This document shows positions 1 through 7,717 of a stretch of DNA of 28,978 nt, in pieces (positions within the stretch are counted from its first letter, which is position 1; each line of letters opens with the position of its first letter). The translations under genes were made by a program, and so were the position numbers. The notes below the pieces were generated by a model. That model did no database searches, was not told where the DNA came from, and worked only from the letters and a program-made list of their open reading frames with translations. The stretch comes from CAKSNH01 sp964422725 (GTDB lineage: Bacteria > Bacillota > Clostridia > UBA1381): the NCBI GenBank assembly GCA_964422725.1, contig CAYRCC010000025.1:1-28978 (forward strand), written 5' to 3'.

Positions 1-49
1 ACCCCTTGCGCAAGCAGTGTTTACAACCGCACCCTCTGCGGTTACCGCC

Positions 50-90
50 AAAAAAGGGGTTTGCAAAGGGGAGTCCCCTTTGCAAACCCC
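50..90 (-). terminator. Rho-independent terminator of the lipoprotein gene
   Basis: A perfect 16-bp inverted repeat: GGGGTTTGCAAAGGGG (56–71), loop AGT, CCCCTTTGCAAACCCC (75–90). On the minus strand it begins right after the stop codon of the lipoprotein gene and is followed by six T residues (50–55 on the plus strand are A). The same stem sequence recurs in variant form near 28057–28079 and 28884–28915, so it also belongs to the dispersed repeats. Confidence 0.85.
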
Positions 91-768
91 CTACTCAACC
101 ATTCTGCGGTACTCCTCTTTCAAATACGACCGCATATCCGCAAGACTTACCTCAAATTCCACAAACCCCTTTGAATAGTACGACAGCTCATACGGCGGAT
201 AATACACCGTAAGTTTTCCGCCCTCAATGTAAAAATCCTCCTCCTGACGATCCGTCAGCACCGGCTGTTCCCATAAGTCGCCGTACTGCTCGGGATCGCT
301 GTGTATTATCTGTGCTATACTCCTGTTGAGCATTTCACGGTAGCTGCTGTCTGCCGAAAATAATTCGCCGAGAGTCAGCACTGCGCCTTTTTCGGTGTCG
401 ATATTGGCGCACTTGCGCGCAAGTGTACCGTGCGCACCGCCGGTATATGTGTAAATATCCGTCACAACACTGACAAAGCCGTTTTTATTGTATTTCACAC
501 TTTGCTCCGCACTGAACTCGGATTTTGTGTTCTCCGGCACACTCGTCATAAATTCTTCTATCCACGCATTTATATCCGTTTCAAAAATCTCGTTTAGCGA
601 ATTTTCAAAATCGCGGTTTCCCATACCCGAAAAACTCGGAATCTGCGCTTTTATGTTCAGCACATCGGTAACGTACTCTTTTGTATCAAGCTTAATTTTT
701 ACACCGCTGTCCGCGCCGCACCCGTAAAGCAGCAGCAGCACCGCCGCCGCCAGTGATACAAATTTCAT
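91..768 (-). CDS. Lipoprotein with DUF4163/DUF3298-type (RsiV-like) extracellular domain
   Basis: A 225-residue protein with a short hydrophobic signal (residues 2–16) ending in a lipobox-like LLYGC, so Cys17 is probably lipidated and the protein anchored outside the membrane. The body resembles the DUF4163 plus DUF3298 arrangement: a central YTGGAHG motif followed by a segment with LGELF and a repeated-aspartate tail, as in RsiV and PdaC N-terminal regions. The DUF3298 fold is related to the lysozyme-binding part of RsiV, but no sigma-factor gene is adjacent, so an anti-sigma role is not supported. It lies 27 bp downstream of spoIVA on the same strand and may share its transcript, which would imply mother-cell expression (inference). 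The ATG is preceded by AAGGAATGG. Confidence 0.75.
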   Translation of the reverse strand: MKFVSLAAAVLLLLYGCGADSGVKIKLDTKEYVTDVLNIKAQIPSFSGMGNRDFENSLNEIFETDINAWIEEFMTSVPENTKSEFSAEQSVKYNKNGFVSVVTDIYTYTGGAHGTLARKCANIDTEKGAVLTLGELFSADSSYREMLNRSIAQIIHSDPEQYGDLWEQPVLTDRQEEDFYIEGGKLTVYYPPYELSYYSKGFVEFEVSLADMRSYLKEEYRRMVE

Positions 769-795
769 TATATTACCATTCCTTCCGAATATATG

Positions 796-2274
796 TCAGA
801 GTATTATGCATATCAAGCCGCCGCTGCCCTCGTTTATAATGCGCTGTAAGGTTTCCTGAAGCTTGTAGCGTGCATCGTCAGGCATTCTGGACAGCTTGTT
901 GTGCAGTCCTTCGTTTACCAGCTCGTGCAGTGATTTGCCGAATATGTTCGACTCCCATATTTTTTCGGGGTCTGTTTCAAATTCTTCCAAAATATAATGC
1001 ACAAGCTCCTCACTTTGCTTTTCCGTACCCACTATCGGGTTCACTTCGGTTTCGATGTCGGCTCTTATCATATGTATTGACGGTGCGGAGGCTTTCAGGC
1101 GTATACCGAATCTGCCGCCGTGGCGCACGATTTCCGGTTCGGCAAGCGTAAGCTCTTCGATTTCCGGCGACACAATGCCGTATCCGTTTTCCTTAACCTG
1201 TTTCAGTGCAAACGCAACCTTGTCATATTCACGCTTAATCTCGGCAAGCTCACTCATAAGGCTTATGAGCCTTTCCTCGTTTTCGATTTCAAAGCCTGAC
1301 GTTTCGCCCAGAACCTTATAAAACAGGTTTTCCGGTGCTGTTATCTCCATAACTACCGTCCCGTCGCCCAAATCCATACCCTCGATTTCGGATTTTTTCA
1401 CAAAATCAAACTCGCTTAAACTTTCCGCCAGGGCGCGCGTGTGGCGTATTTTCTCCACACCCTTTACCTTTTCCACAACCGCGCCGTACACCGCTTTTCT
1501 CAGCCAATGCTCCTCACTGAGAACCTCAATCCAGTTAGGGATTCGTATGTTTATTTCCTTAATCGGAAATTCAAACAATACGGTTTCGATAATGCTGTTA
1601 ACGTCCGATGTTGTAAGCTCCGCACAGTTTACGCACATAACCGGCACGCCGTGCTCCTTTTCAAGCTCGGCGCGGAGTGACTGTGCGCTTGCGCTGTTAG
1701 GGTACACTGAATTTAAAAGTACCACAAACGGCTTGTTTATCGCTTTAAGCTCGTTTATTACTCTGGTTTCCGCCGCAACATAATCGCCGCGCTCAATCTC
1801 GGTTATACTTCCGTCTGTAGTGACTACGAGTCCTATTGTGGAATGTTCGTTTATGACTTTTTTTGTACCTATTTCAGCCGCGTCGTTAAATGAGATTGGT
1901 TTGTCGAACCACGGCGTGGACACCATTCTCGGCATATCCCCCTCCACATATCCCAGCGAACCGTTTACGATGTAGCCCACGCAGTCAATCATTCTCACTT
2001 TGAGATGTGCATTATCGCCGAGGGACACCTCAACAGCTTCATTGGGGATAAACTTCGGTTCGGTGGTCATTATGGTGCGTCCGGCGGCACTTTGCGGAAG
2101 TTCGTCGCGCGCACGCTGTGCCTGATAACTGTTTTCAATATTCGGTATCACCAGCAAATCCATAAATTTCTTTATAAATGTAGACTTACCCGTCCTCACC
2201 GGACCTACCACTCCGATATACACATCACCCTGTGAGCGTTCTGCGATGTCACCGTATATGCTGTACTCTGTCAC
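796..2274 (-). CDS. spoIVA: Stage IV sporulation protein A (spore coat morphogenetic ATPase)
   Basis: A 492-residue protein, the usual SpoIVA length. The N-terminus shows the family Walker A motif GPVRTGKST at residues 24–32, followed by the TRAFAC-type nucleotide-binding domain and the long helical C-terminal region ending in hydrophobic ICIIL, which in B. subtilis contributes to contact with SpoVM and the outer forespore membrane. SpoIVA hydrolyses ATP to polymerise into the basement layer on which the spore coat assembles. The start is GTG at 2272–2274, with AAGGAGG about 8 nt upstream. In many Clostridia this gene sits after gpsA on the same strand. Here it is divergent from the DUF512–der cluster. 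Its presence is the best evidence that this organism forms endospores. Confidence 0.97.
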   Translation of the reverse strand: MTEYSIYGDIAERSQGDVYIGVVGPVRTGKSTFIKKFMDLLVIPNIENSYQAQRARDELPQSAAGRTIMTTEPKFIPNEAVEVSLGDNAHLKVRMIDCVGYIVNGSLGYVEGDMPRMVSTPWFDKPISFNDAAEIGTKKVINEHSTIGLVVTTDGSITEIERGDYVAAETRVINELKAINKPFVVLLNSVYPNSASAQSLRAELEKEHGVPVMCVNCAELTTSDVNSIIETVLFEFPIKEINIRIPNWIEVLSEEHWLRKAVYGAVVEKVKGVEKIRHTRALAESLSEFDFVKKSEIEGMDLGDGTVVMEITAPENLFYKVLGETSGFEIENEERLISLMSELAEIKREYDKVAFALKQVKENGYGIVSPEIEELTLAEPEIVRHGGRFGIRLKASAPSIHMIRADIETEVNPIVGTEKQSEELVHYILEEFETDPEKIWESNIFGKSLHELVNEGLHNKLSRMPDDARYKLQETLQRIINEGSGGLICIIL

Positions 2275-2301
2275 GTTAATTCCTCCTTGTATTATGAAAG
2301 C

Positions 2302-2332
2302 ATTGTATATTAAATTTATAATTAAATATATG
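2302..2332 (-). promoter_or_regulatory. Possible sigma-E promoter of spoIVA
   Basis: Reading the minus strand toward spoIVA there is CATATATT (2325–2332), a 15-bp spacer and TATACAAT (2302–2309), resembling sigma-E elements (-35 with ATATT, -10 CATACAAT). In B. subtilis spoIVA is a sigma-E gene, which makes this the expected class. The match is by eye in an AT-rich region, so it is weak. Confidence 0.35.
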
Positions 2333-2378
2333 TGTGACGGACGGAATTATTCTATATTTTTATAAGTGCGGCGGTGAT

Positions 2379-2396
2379 AAAGGGCGAAAGCCCTTT
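2379..2396. other. Perfect hairpin between the divergent spoIVA and DUF512 genes
   Basis: AAAGGGC, loop GAAA (a GNRA-type tetraloop), GCCCTTT, then GCATTTT. It looks like a small terminator on the plus strand but lies upstream of both flanking genes, so it has no obvious transcript to end. It may be a member of the short dispersed palindromes of this genome. Confidence 0.5.
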
Positions 2397-2473
2397 GCAT
2401 TTTCAACAAAAAAATCCCGTTATACCTCATATGAATATCAAAAATTTAAAAAGTGCTAAAACCACTTGATTAT

Positions 2474-2501
2474 TTTACTGTTTTATGAGAAAATAGATAA
2501 T
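2474..2501 (+). promoter_or_regulatory. Possible sigma-A promoter of the DUF512–der operon
   Basis: TTTACT (2474–2479), a 16-bp spacer and GATAAT (2496–2501), about 70 bp upstream of the DUF512 start. The match is imperfect and a second reading (TTGATT with GAAAAT) overlaps it. Confidence 0.3.
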
Positions 2502-2573
2502 GAACAGCTTTGCCCCGACATACAGCGCGGCAAACGCAAAACGACGTATGATAAATAAAAGTGAGTATTAAAT

Positions 2574-3896
2574 ATGAAAGATATTGACACGACCGTCACC
2601 GCGGTATACCCCGACTCCATCGCCGAGGAAGCCGGAATCGAACCCGGTGACAAAATATTATCCATAAACGAAAATAAATTCTATGACATTCTCGAATACC
2701 GCTATCTGGTGTCGGAAAACGAAATAACGGTTGAGGTGGAAAAGAAAAACGGGGATATTGAGTTTTTGCAGATAGAAAACGGCTATGAGGATTTGGGAAT
2801 AGAATTCTCTACGGGTCTTATCGACAAGGCACAAAGCTGCCGCAATAAATGCATTTTCTGCTTTATCGACCAGCTCCCCAAAGGTATGCGCGACACAGTC
2901 TATTTCAAAGACGACGACACGCGCCTGTCGTTTCTCCAGGGCAACTACGTCACGCTTACCAATATGGACGACGAACAAATCGAACGTATGATTAAAATGC
3001 GTATTTCGCCGATAAATATATCTGTGCATACGACAAACCCCGACCTCAGAGTCAAAATGCTGAAAAACAAAAACGCCGGCAGACTCTACTCCGTCATGCA
3101 GAAGTTCGCCGCAAACGAAATATATATGAACTGTCAAATCGTCCTTTGCCCCGACTACAACGACAAAGACGAGCTTGACAGGACTCTCAACGATTTGGCA
3201 AATCTGCACCCGTATGTTAACAGTATTTCCGTCGTGCCCGTCGGACTCACGCGCTACCGCGAGGGACTGTGCGCACTGAAACCGTTTGATGCGAAAATGT
3301 CATACGACACCATAATGCAGGTAACTCAATGGCAGGACGAGCTTTTGGAAGAACTCGGCACGCGCCTTGTATATCTGTCCGATGAATTTTATGTAAACGC
3401 AAAGCTCCCCATACCCAAAAGCGAGTGCTATGAGGGATTTGCGCAGATAGAAAACGGTGTCGGACTGATTGCAAGTATGCGCGAGGAGTTTGACGAGGCA
3501 ATAGAGCTTATAAAGCCGAAAAAGCGCAGCCGCTCCGTAATGCTTGCAACAGGCGAAATTGCCGGCGAATTTATAAAATCTCTTGCAGACAGGGTTATGA
3601 GTGCGTGCAAGGGAGTAGATATACGCGTTTACCCTATTAAGAACGAGTTTTTCGGCGGCGGCGTGAATGTGTCGGGACTTGTGTGCGGCTGTGATTTGAT
3701 AAAACAGCTTTCGGACAAGCCGAAAGCCGATGTCCTGATTATCCCGTCGGTAATGCTCAGGGGCGACGACGAAATTTTCCTTGACGACACAACCGTCGCT
3801 CAGGTGGAAGAATCTCTCGGTATGCCGGTGTGCGCGGTTGACAACGACGGATATATGTTTATAGAGGCAATATTGGACGAGGAGCTTGAATTTTAG
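2574..3896 (+). CDS. DUF512 family protein (PDZ domain plus radical-SAM-like Fe-S domain)
   Basis: A 440-residue protein. The N-terminus is a PDZ-like module (residues 5–45: VYPDSIAEEAGIEPGDKILSIN). A CX3CX2C cluster follows at Cys89, Cys93 and Cys96 (SCRNKCIFCF), the signature of a radical-SAM-type [4Fe-4S] site, and the C-terminal half is the DUF512 domain. Family members are widespread in Clostridia and Cyanobacteria, and their reaction is not known. The gene is 17 bp upstream of der, an arrangement common in Clostridia, so the two are probably co-transcribed. Only a weak ribosome binding site (GTGAG) precedes the ATG. The annotation as an Fe-S protein rests on the cysteine motif; the substrate is unknown. 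Confidence 0.9.
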   Translation: MKDIDTTVTAVYPDSIAEEAGIEPGDKILSINENKFYDILEYRYLVSENEITVEVEKKNGDIEFLQIENGYEDLGIEFSTGLIDKAQSCRNKCIFCFIDQLPKGMRDTVYFKDDDTRLSFLQGNYVTLTNMDDEQIERMIKMRISPINISVHTTNPDLRVKMLKNKNAGRLYSVMQKFAANEIYMNCQIVLCPDYNDKDELDRTLNDLANLHPYVNSISVVPVGLTRYREGLCALKPFDAKMSYDTIMQVTQWQDELLEELGTRLVYLSDEFYVNAKLPIPKSECYEGFAQIENGVGLIASMREEFDEAIELIKPKKRSRSVMLATGEIAGEFIKSLADRVMSACKGVDIRVYPIKNEFFGGGVNVSGLVCGCDLIKQLSDKPKADVLIIPSVMLRGDDEIFLDDTTVAQVEESLGMPVCAVDNDGYMFIEAILDEELEF

Positions 3897-3913
3897 AAAG
3901 GAACGGTACAAAA

Positions 3914-5236
3914 ATGTCAAAACCTTTAGTTGCTATTGTGGGCAGACCGAATGTCGGAAAATCCACTTTGTTTAATAAAATATCGGGAGCGAGAATAAGT
4001 ATAGTAGAGGACACTCCAGGAGTTACGCGTGACCGTATTTATGCGGACGTCGAATGGCTGAATAACCATTTTACGCTGATTGACACAGGCGGTATAGAGC
4101 CGCAGAGCAAGGACGAAATTTTATCTCAGATGCGCCGTCAGGCACAGCTTGCCATCGAAACGGCGGACGTTGTCGTGCTTATGACAAACGTGCAGGACGG
4201 TGTAACCGCGAACGACCAAGACGTTGCGGCTATGCTTTTAAAGGCTAAAAAGAAAATTCTGCTTGCCGTCAACAAGGTTGACAATGTCGGCGAACCGCCT
4301 ATGGAATTTTACGAATTTTACAATCTCGGCTTGGGTGACCCGATTGCGATTTCATCAACGCACGGACTCGGCGTGGGCGACCTGCTGGACAAAATATGCG
4401 CCTCTTTCCCGTCCGACGCGGACACTGCGGAGGACGAAGGCGAAATAAAGGTTGCCGTAATCGGCAGACCGAACGCCGGAAAATCCTCGCTGATAAACAG
4501 GATTTTGGGTGAGGAGCGCGTTATAGTAAGCAACATTGCCGGCACTACGCGCGATGCTATCGACACGCATTTTGAAAATAACGGCGACAAATATCTGTTC
4601 ATTGATACGGCAGGTATGCGAAAGCGCGGCAAGATTGACGAAACCGTCGAACGCTACAGTGTTGTAAGATCGCTCGCGGCGGTTGACAGGAGCGATGTGT
4701 GCGTGATTATGCTTGATGCAAACGAGGGCGTGACCGAGCAGGACACCAAAATTGCCGGCTATGCGCACGACAGCGGAAAAGCGTGTATACTTGTCGTAAA
4801 CAAGTGGGACACAGTAGAAAAAGACTCCAAAACAATGAATACGTTTCGTATGCAGGTACGCGAGGGGTTTGCGTATATGCAGTACGCACCGATTATGTTC
4901 ATTTCGGCAAAAACGGGGCAGAGAGTGGATAAGCTTTTGGAGGAAATCAAGAAGGTAAACGAACAGCACAAAAAGCGAATCACCACAGGTATGCTCAACG
5001 ACCTGTTAAACGATGCAATGCAGAAACAGCAGCCGCCGAGTGACAAAGGAAAGCGCCTTAAAATTTATTACGGTACTCAAGCCTCGGTTGCACCGCCGTC
5101 ATTTGTGCTTTTTGCAAATTCCAAGGACCTGTTCCACTATTCGTATCTGCGCTATATAGAAAACCAATTGAGAGCGGCATTCGGCTATGAGGGTACACCG
5201 ATACATTTCATAATCAGAGAAAAGGGCGAAAAATGA
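3914..5236 (+). CDS. der: Ribosome biogenesis GTPase Der (EngA)
   Basis: A 440-residue protein with two tandem GTPase domains, diagnostic of Der. The first carries GRPNVGKS at residues 10–17, DTGG and NKVD; the second carries GRPNAGKSS, DTAG and NKWD. A C-terminal KH-like domain includes KIYYGTQ and ends in IHFIIREK. Der binds the 50S subunit and is needed for its maturation in the cytoplasm. An AAAGGA site precedes the ATG. In related genomes plsY normally follows directly. Here the der stop codon is immediately followed by an AT-rich restriction-modification island. Confidence 0.98.
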   Translation: MSKPLVAIVGRPNVGKSTLFNKISGARISIVEDTPGVTRDRIYADVEWLNNHFTLIDTGGIEPQSKDEILSQMRRQAQLAIETADVVVLMTNVQDGVTANDQDVAAMLLKAKKKILLAVNKVDNVGEPPMEFYEFYNLGLGDPIAISSTHGLGVGDLLDKICASFPSDADTAEDEGEIKVAVIGRPNAGKSSLINRILGEERVIVSNIAGTTRDAIDTHFENNGDKYLFIDTAGMRKRGKIDETVERYSVVRSLAAVDRSDVCVIMLDANEGVTEQDTKIAGYAHDSGKACILVVNKWDTVEKDSKTMNTFRMQVREGFAYMQYAPIMFISAKTGQRVDKLLEEIKKVNEQHKKRITTGMLNDLLNDAMQKQQPPSDKGKRLKIYYGTQASVAPPSFVLFANSKDLFHYSYLRYIENQLRAAFGYEGTPIHFIIREKGEK

Positions 5237-5241
5237 TATGA

Positions 5242-5352
5242 CTGACGAAAAGAATTATAGGTGCATTGGTTGATGCTACCATAAAATCATTTGTAAATGG
5301 ATTTGAAGTAAGATATATTGCAGAATTAGATGATCCGGAGGGGGGTAATTAA
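5242..5352 (+). pseudogene. Out-of-frame N-terminal fragment of the restriction endonuclease
   Basis: Translated from 5242, this frame gives a protein-like stretch of about 36 residues (LTKRIIGALVDATIKSF...YIAELDDPEGGN) that ends at TAA 5350–5352. It reads naturally into the next ORF if one G is removed from the G6 run at 5340–5345. At its 5' side an ATG at 5238 with codons MTDEK joins the same frame if two A residues are added to the A4 run at 5247–5250. Together this looks like the true start of the endonuclease gene, split by two homopolymer indels. It could be decay, a sequencing error, or a phase-variable switch. Confidence 0.5.
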
Positions 5353-6055
5353 TTCAAAGAAAAATAATATCTTTATTGCTGAATTAGGCGAAGAATTTAT
5401 GTTCTACTCTGCCTTTGTCCGTTCTTTTGACAGCTCTTTCGGTAAAGTTTTAGAAAATTTAGGCAATTCTGTCGCTAAAATTTCTTATGATGTAAGAGGA
5501 AGAGTAGAATCGTATTTATTGCCACAACAAACACAGCATATTGACTACTTAATGACTGCCTATGAAAAACACGATTCATCGCCTAAAACGGCAGATTATA
5601 AAAATTTTAGTTGTCTATATCCCAAAAACATAGAAAGCTACAGAGTGAAACACGAAACAGATAATTATTTTTACGACAAAGAAAAAAAATGTCATTATTT
5701 GATTGAATTAAAGCTCGGCGGTGATTTAGATAACAAAAAAGCCAAATCAGAAAAAATAGCATTGCTTAATGAATTTTTTATATTGAAAAATTCATTGCAT
5801 AATAATGAAGATGTTAAAATCTTTTTGGCAACTGCATACAATAAGTTCGGTGAAGGCAATTATTGGAGGCAGGATCGAGTAAAAACATTTTTTTCGGAAG
5901 AAGAATTGCTTATAGGCAAAGATTATTGGAATTTTGTATGTAATGATGAAAATGGGTTTGATGTTATAATGCAACAATATAGAAAAAGTGCAATGCACAT
6001 AAAAAAAGCACTTGAAACAATTAAAAATCTTTATTTTGAAAAGGGAAATGTATAA
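5330..6055 (+). CDS. Type II restriction endonuclease, possibly TdeIII-like, 5'-frameshifted
   Basis: This open frame gives 241 residues and has no proper ribosome binding site at its ATG, consistent with loss of the real start by frameshift. A PD-(D/E)XK nuclease signature is visible: Asp111 (in KHETDNYF) and, after a short hairpin, Glu126-Leu-Lys128 (LIELKLGGD). The segments FYSAFVRSFDSSFG and ELLIGKDYWNFV resemble the order of motifs I remember from TdeIII (GGNCC-cutting) enzymes, but the family call is tentative. It ends 2 bp before the methyltransferase ATG, so the two form one transcription unit. The DNA is much richer in A+T than its neighbours, suggesting horizontal acquisition. Confidence 0.6.
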   Translation: MIRRGVINSKKNNIFIAELGEEFMFYSAFVRSFDSSFGKVLENLGNSVAKISYDVRGRVESYLLPQQTQHIDYLMTAYEKHDSSPKTADYKNFSCLYPKNIESYRVKHETDNYFYDKEKKCHYLIELKLGGDLDNKKAKSEKIALLNEFFILKNSLHNNEDVKIFLATAYNKFGEGNYWRQDRVKTFFSEEELLIGKDYWNFVCNDENGFDVIMQQYRKSAMHIKKALETIKNLYFEKGNV

Positions 6056-6057
6056 AT

Positions 6058-6789
6058 ATGTGTAAAATTAATTTAATAAATAATGATTGTTTATTAGAAT
6101 TAAAAAACATTCCAAATAACAGCATTGATCTAATTCTCATAGATCCGCCATACAATCTTGCAAATTACAGTACAGGCAATATGAAATTTGATTGGAGAAG
6201 TGATAGAAATAACGATATAGCCGAATGGGATAAAAAGGATATTGAACCGGAGATATTTGTCAATGAGTTTAAACGAATTTTATCACCCAAAGGCAATATT
6301 TTCGTTTTTACCAGTTACAACTTAATAGGAAAGTGGCATAAGGCTTTTGATAATGAGTATGATACATTTCAATTTATGGTTTGGCACAAAACAAACCCTG
6401 TCCCCAATTTCAGAAAATCATCTTTTTTAAACAGTTGCGAACTTATTGTTTGTATGTGGAATAAGGGACATACATGGAATTTTAAAACTCAGGCACAAAT
6501 GCATAATTTTATAGAAACACCTATATGCATGGGACGAGAACGATTGCAAAATCCCAAACACCCAACTCAAAAACCCGTTGCAGTGTTAAAGCACATAATT
6601 GAAATCGCCAGCAACGAAAATGATACTGTTTTGGATTGTTTTATGGGAGTTGGCTCAACAGGGGTTGCGTGTGTTGAATTAAATAGAAATTTTATTGGAA
6701 TAGAAATTGATAAGGACTATTTCGCAGCAGGGAAAAGAAGAATCGAAAGCTGCGTAAACAGAGTTGCAAACAGAATCAGCATATCATAA
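6058..6789 (+). CDS. DNA methyltransferase, N4/N6 type (beta class), partner of the restriction enzyme
   Basis: A 243-residue amino-methyltransferase. The catalytic motif DPPY is at residues 29–32 and the AdoMet-binding motif FMGVGSTG at 195–202, with HPTQKP just before it. The order motif IV, target recognition region, motif I is that of the beta class (N6_N4_Mtase family). It would methylate A-N6 or C-N4 within the site cut by the enzyme encoded just upstream and so protect the host chromosome. AAAAGGG precedes the ATG by about 11 nt. Unlike the upstream endonuclease, this gene appears intact, the expected outcome if the endonuclease is decaying. Base composition is AT-rich. Confidence 0.9.
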   Translation: MCKINLINNDCLLELKNIPNNSIDLILIDPPYNLANYSTGNMKFDWRSDRNNDIAEWDKKDIEPEIFVNEFKRILSPKGNIFVFTSYNLIGKWHKAFDNEYDTFQFMVWHKTNPVPNFRKSSFLNSCELIVCMWNKGHTWNFKTQAQMHNFIETPICMGRERLQNPKHPTQKPVAVLKHIIEIASNENDTVLDCFMGVGSTGVACVELNRNFIGIEIDKDYFAAGKRRIESCVNRVANRISIS

Positions 6790-6848
6790 TTAAAACGATT
6801 ATTAATGTAATGCGAAATATTAAAGAAAGGAAAGTACAGTAAGCTATA

Positions 6849-7616
6849 TTGCGGTTATTGTATAAAATTACTATGGTTTGGATTTTTATGTTACTTACGA
6901 TACTCGCCGCGTATCTTCTCGGCAGTATAAACTCCGGCATAATCATATCGAAAATAATAAGCGGTGAGGACATACGAAAAAGCGGCTCGGGCAACGCCGG
7001 CGCAACAAATATGCTCCGCACACACGGCAAAAAAGCCGGTATACTTACGCTTTTGTGCGATATGCTTAAAGGCGTTTTGGCAGTCGCGGCGGCTATGCTT
7101 GTAAGCTGTATTTTAAAAAAAGCGATAATTCCGAGCGACTACATTGCGGGGGCGGAGTCACTTGTTGCGCCGACTCTGTTCGGCAAAAACGTTTCCGACT
7201 TTGAAATATTCGCAATTATCCCGAACCTTAAATATATCGGCGCGCTGTTTGTGGTGCTGGGACATATTTTTCCGATATTTTTCGGATTTAAGGGCGGCAA
7301 GGGTATCGCGACATCTGGCGCGGTTGTACTTATGCTCAACTGGAAGGTAGGACTGATTTTACTGGCGCTGGCACTTATCATAATGGCAGTGACGCGCTAC
7401 GTTTCTCTCGGCTCGGTTATTGCGGCGGCGGCGTATCCGCTGATACTTGCCGGCTACCTTTTGGGCAGAGCCGAATCGGGCGGCGAGAGCAATGCGGCGG
7501 TACAGATTGCTTTTTCGGTTATACTTGCTTTTATATGCATATACAAGCACAAGGCGAATATTAAAAGGCTTTGTCTGGGCGAGGAAAGCAAGCTCGGACA
7601 GAAGAAAAAGGATTGA
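6849..7616 (+). CDS. plsY: Acyl-phosphate:glycerol-3-phosphate acyltransferase PlsY
   Basis: A polytopic membrane protein that transfers acyl groups from acyl-phosphate to glycerol-3-phosphate, the first step of phospholipid synthesis. Family motifs are clear: YLLGSINSG near the N-terminus, SGNAGATNMLR, and GFKGGKGIATSGAV. At 255 residues it is longer than usual (about 200), with an extra segment in the middle (around residues 85–125). The start is uncertain. TTG 6849 lies 14 nt after AAGGAAAG; ATG 6873 and ATG 6888 fit family length better (6888 gives MLLTILAAYLLGS) but have poor ribosome binding sites. The restriction-modification insertion just upstream probably replaced the original translation start region. 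gpsA follows. Confidence 0.93.
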   Translation: MRLLYKITMVWIFMLLTILAAYLLGSINSGIIISKIISGEDIRKSGSGNAGATNMLRTHGKKAGILTLLCDMLKGVLAVAAAMLVSCILKKAIIPSDYIAGAESLVAPTLFGKNVSDFEIFAIIPNLKYIGALFVVLGHIFPIFFGFKGGKGIATSGAVVLMLNWKVGLILLALALIIMAVTRYVSLGSVIAAAAYPLILAGYLLGRAESGGESNAAVQIAFSVILAFICIYKHKANIKRLCLGEESKLGQKKKD

Positions 7617-7717
7617 TAACAACGCTGCGCCGCGTCGGGCAGATACCGTCGTCGGTGCTGGCGGTACACAATAAGTCAGAGCCTCGAAACAGGCTTGCAT
7701 TTAAGGAGGCAGTTAGT

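Noticed and set aside
1439..1783. Long antisense frames over spoIVA, DUF512, der and the BMC genes
   Set aside because: They are opposite-strand shadows of well-supported genes and lack ribosome binding sites and family features.
7571..7717. Upstream extension of gpsA overlapping the end of plsY
   Set aside because: AAGGAGG and the family N-terminus MKIAVIGSG place the start at 7718; the extension has no protein-like features.
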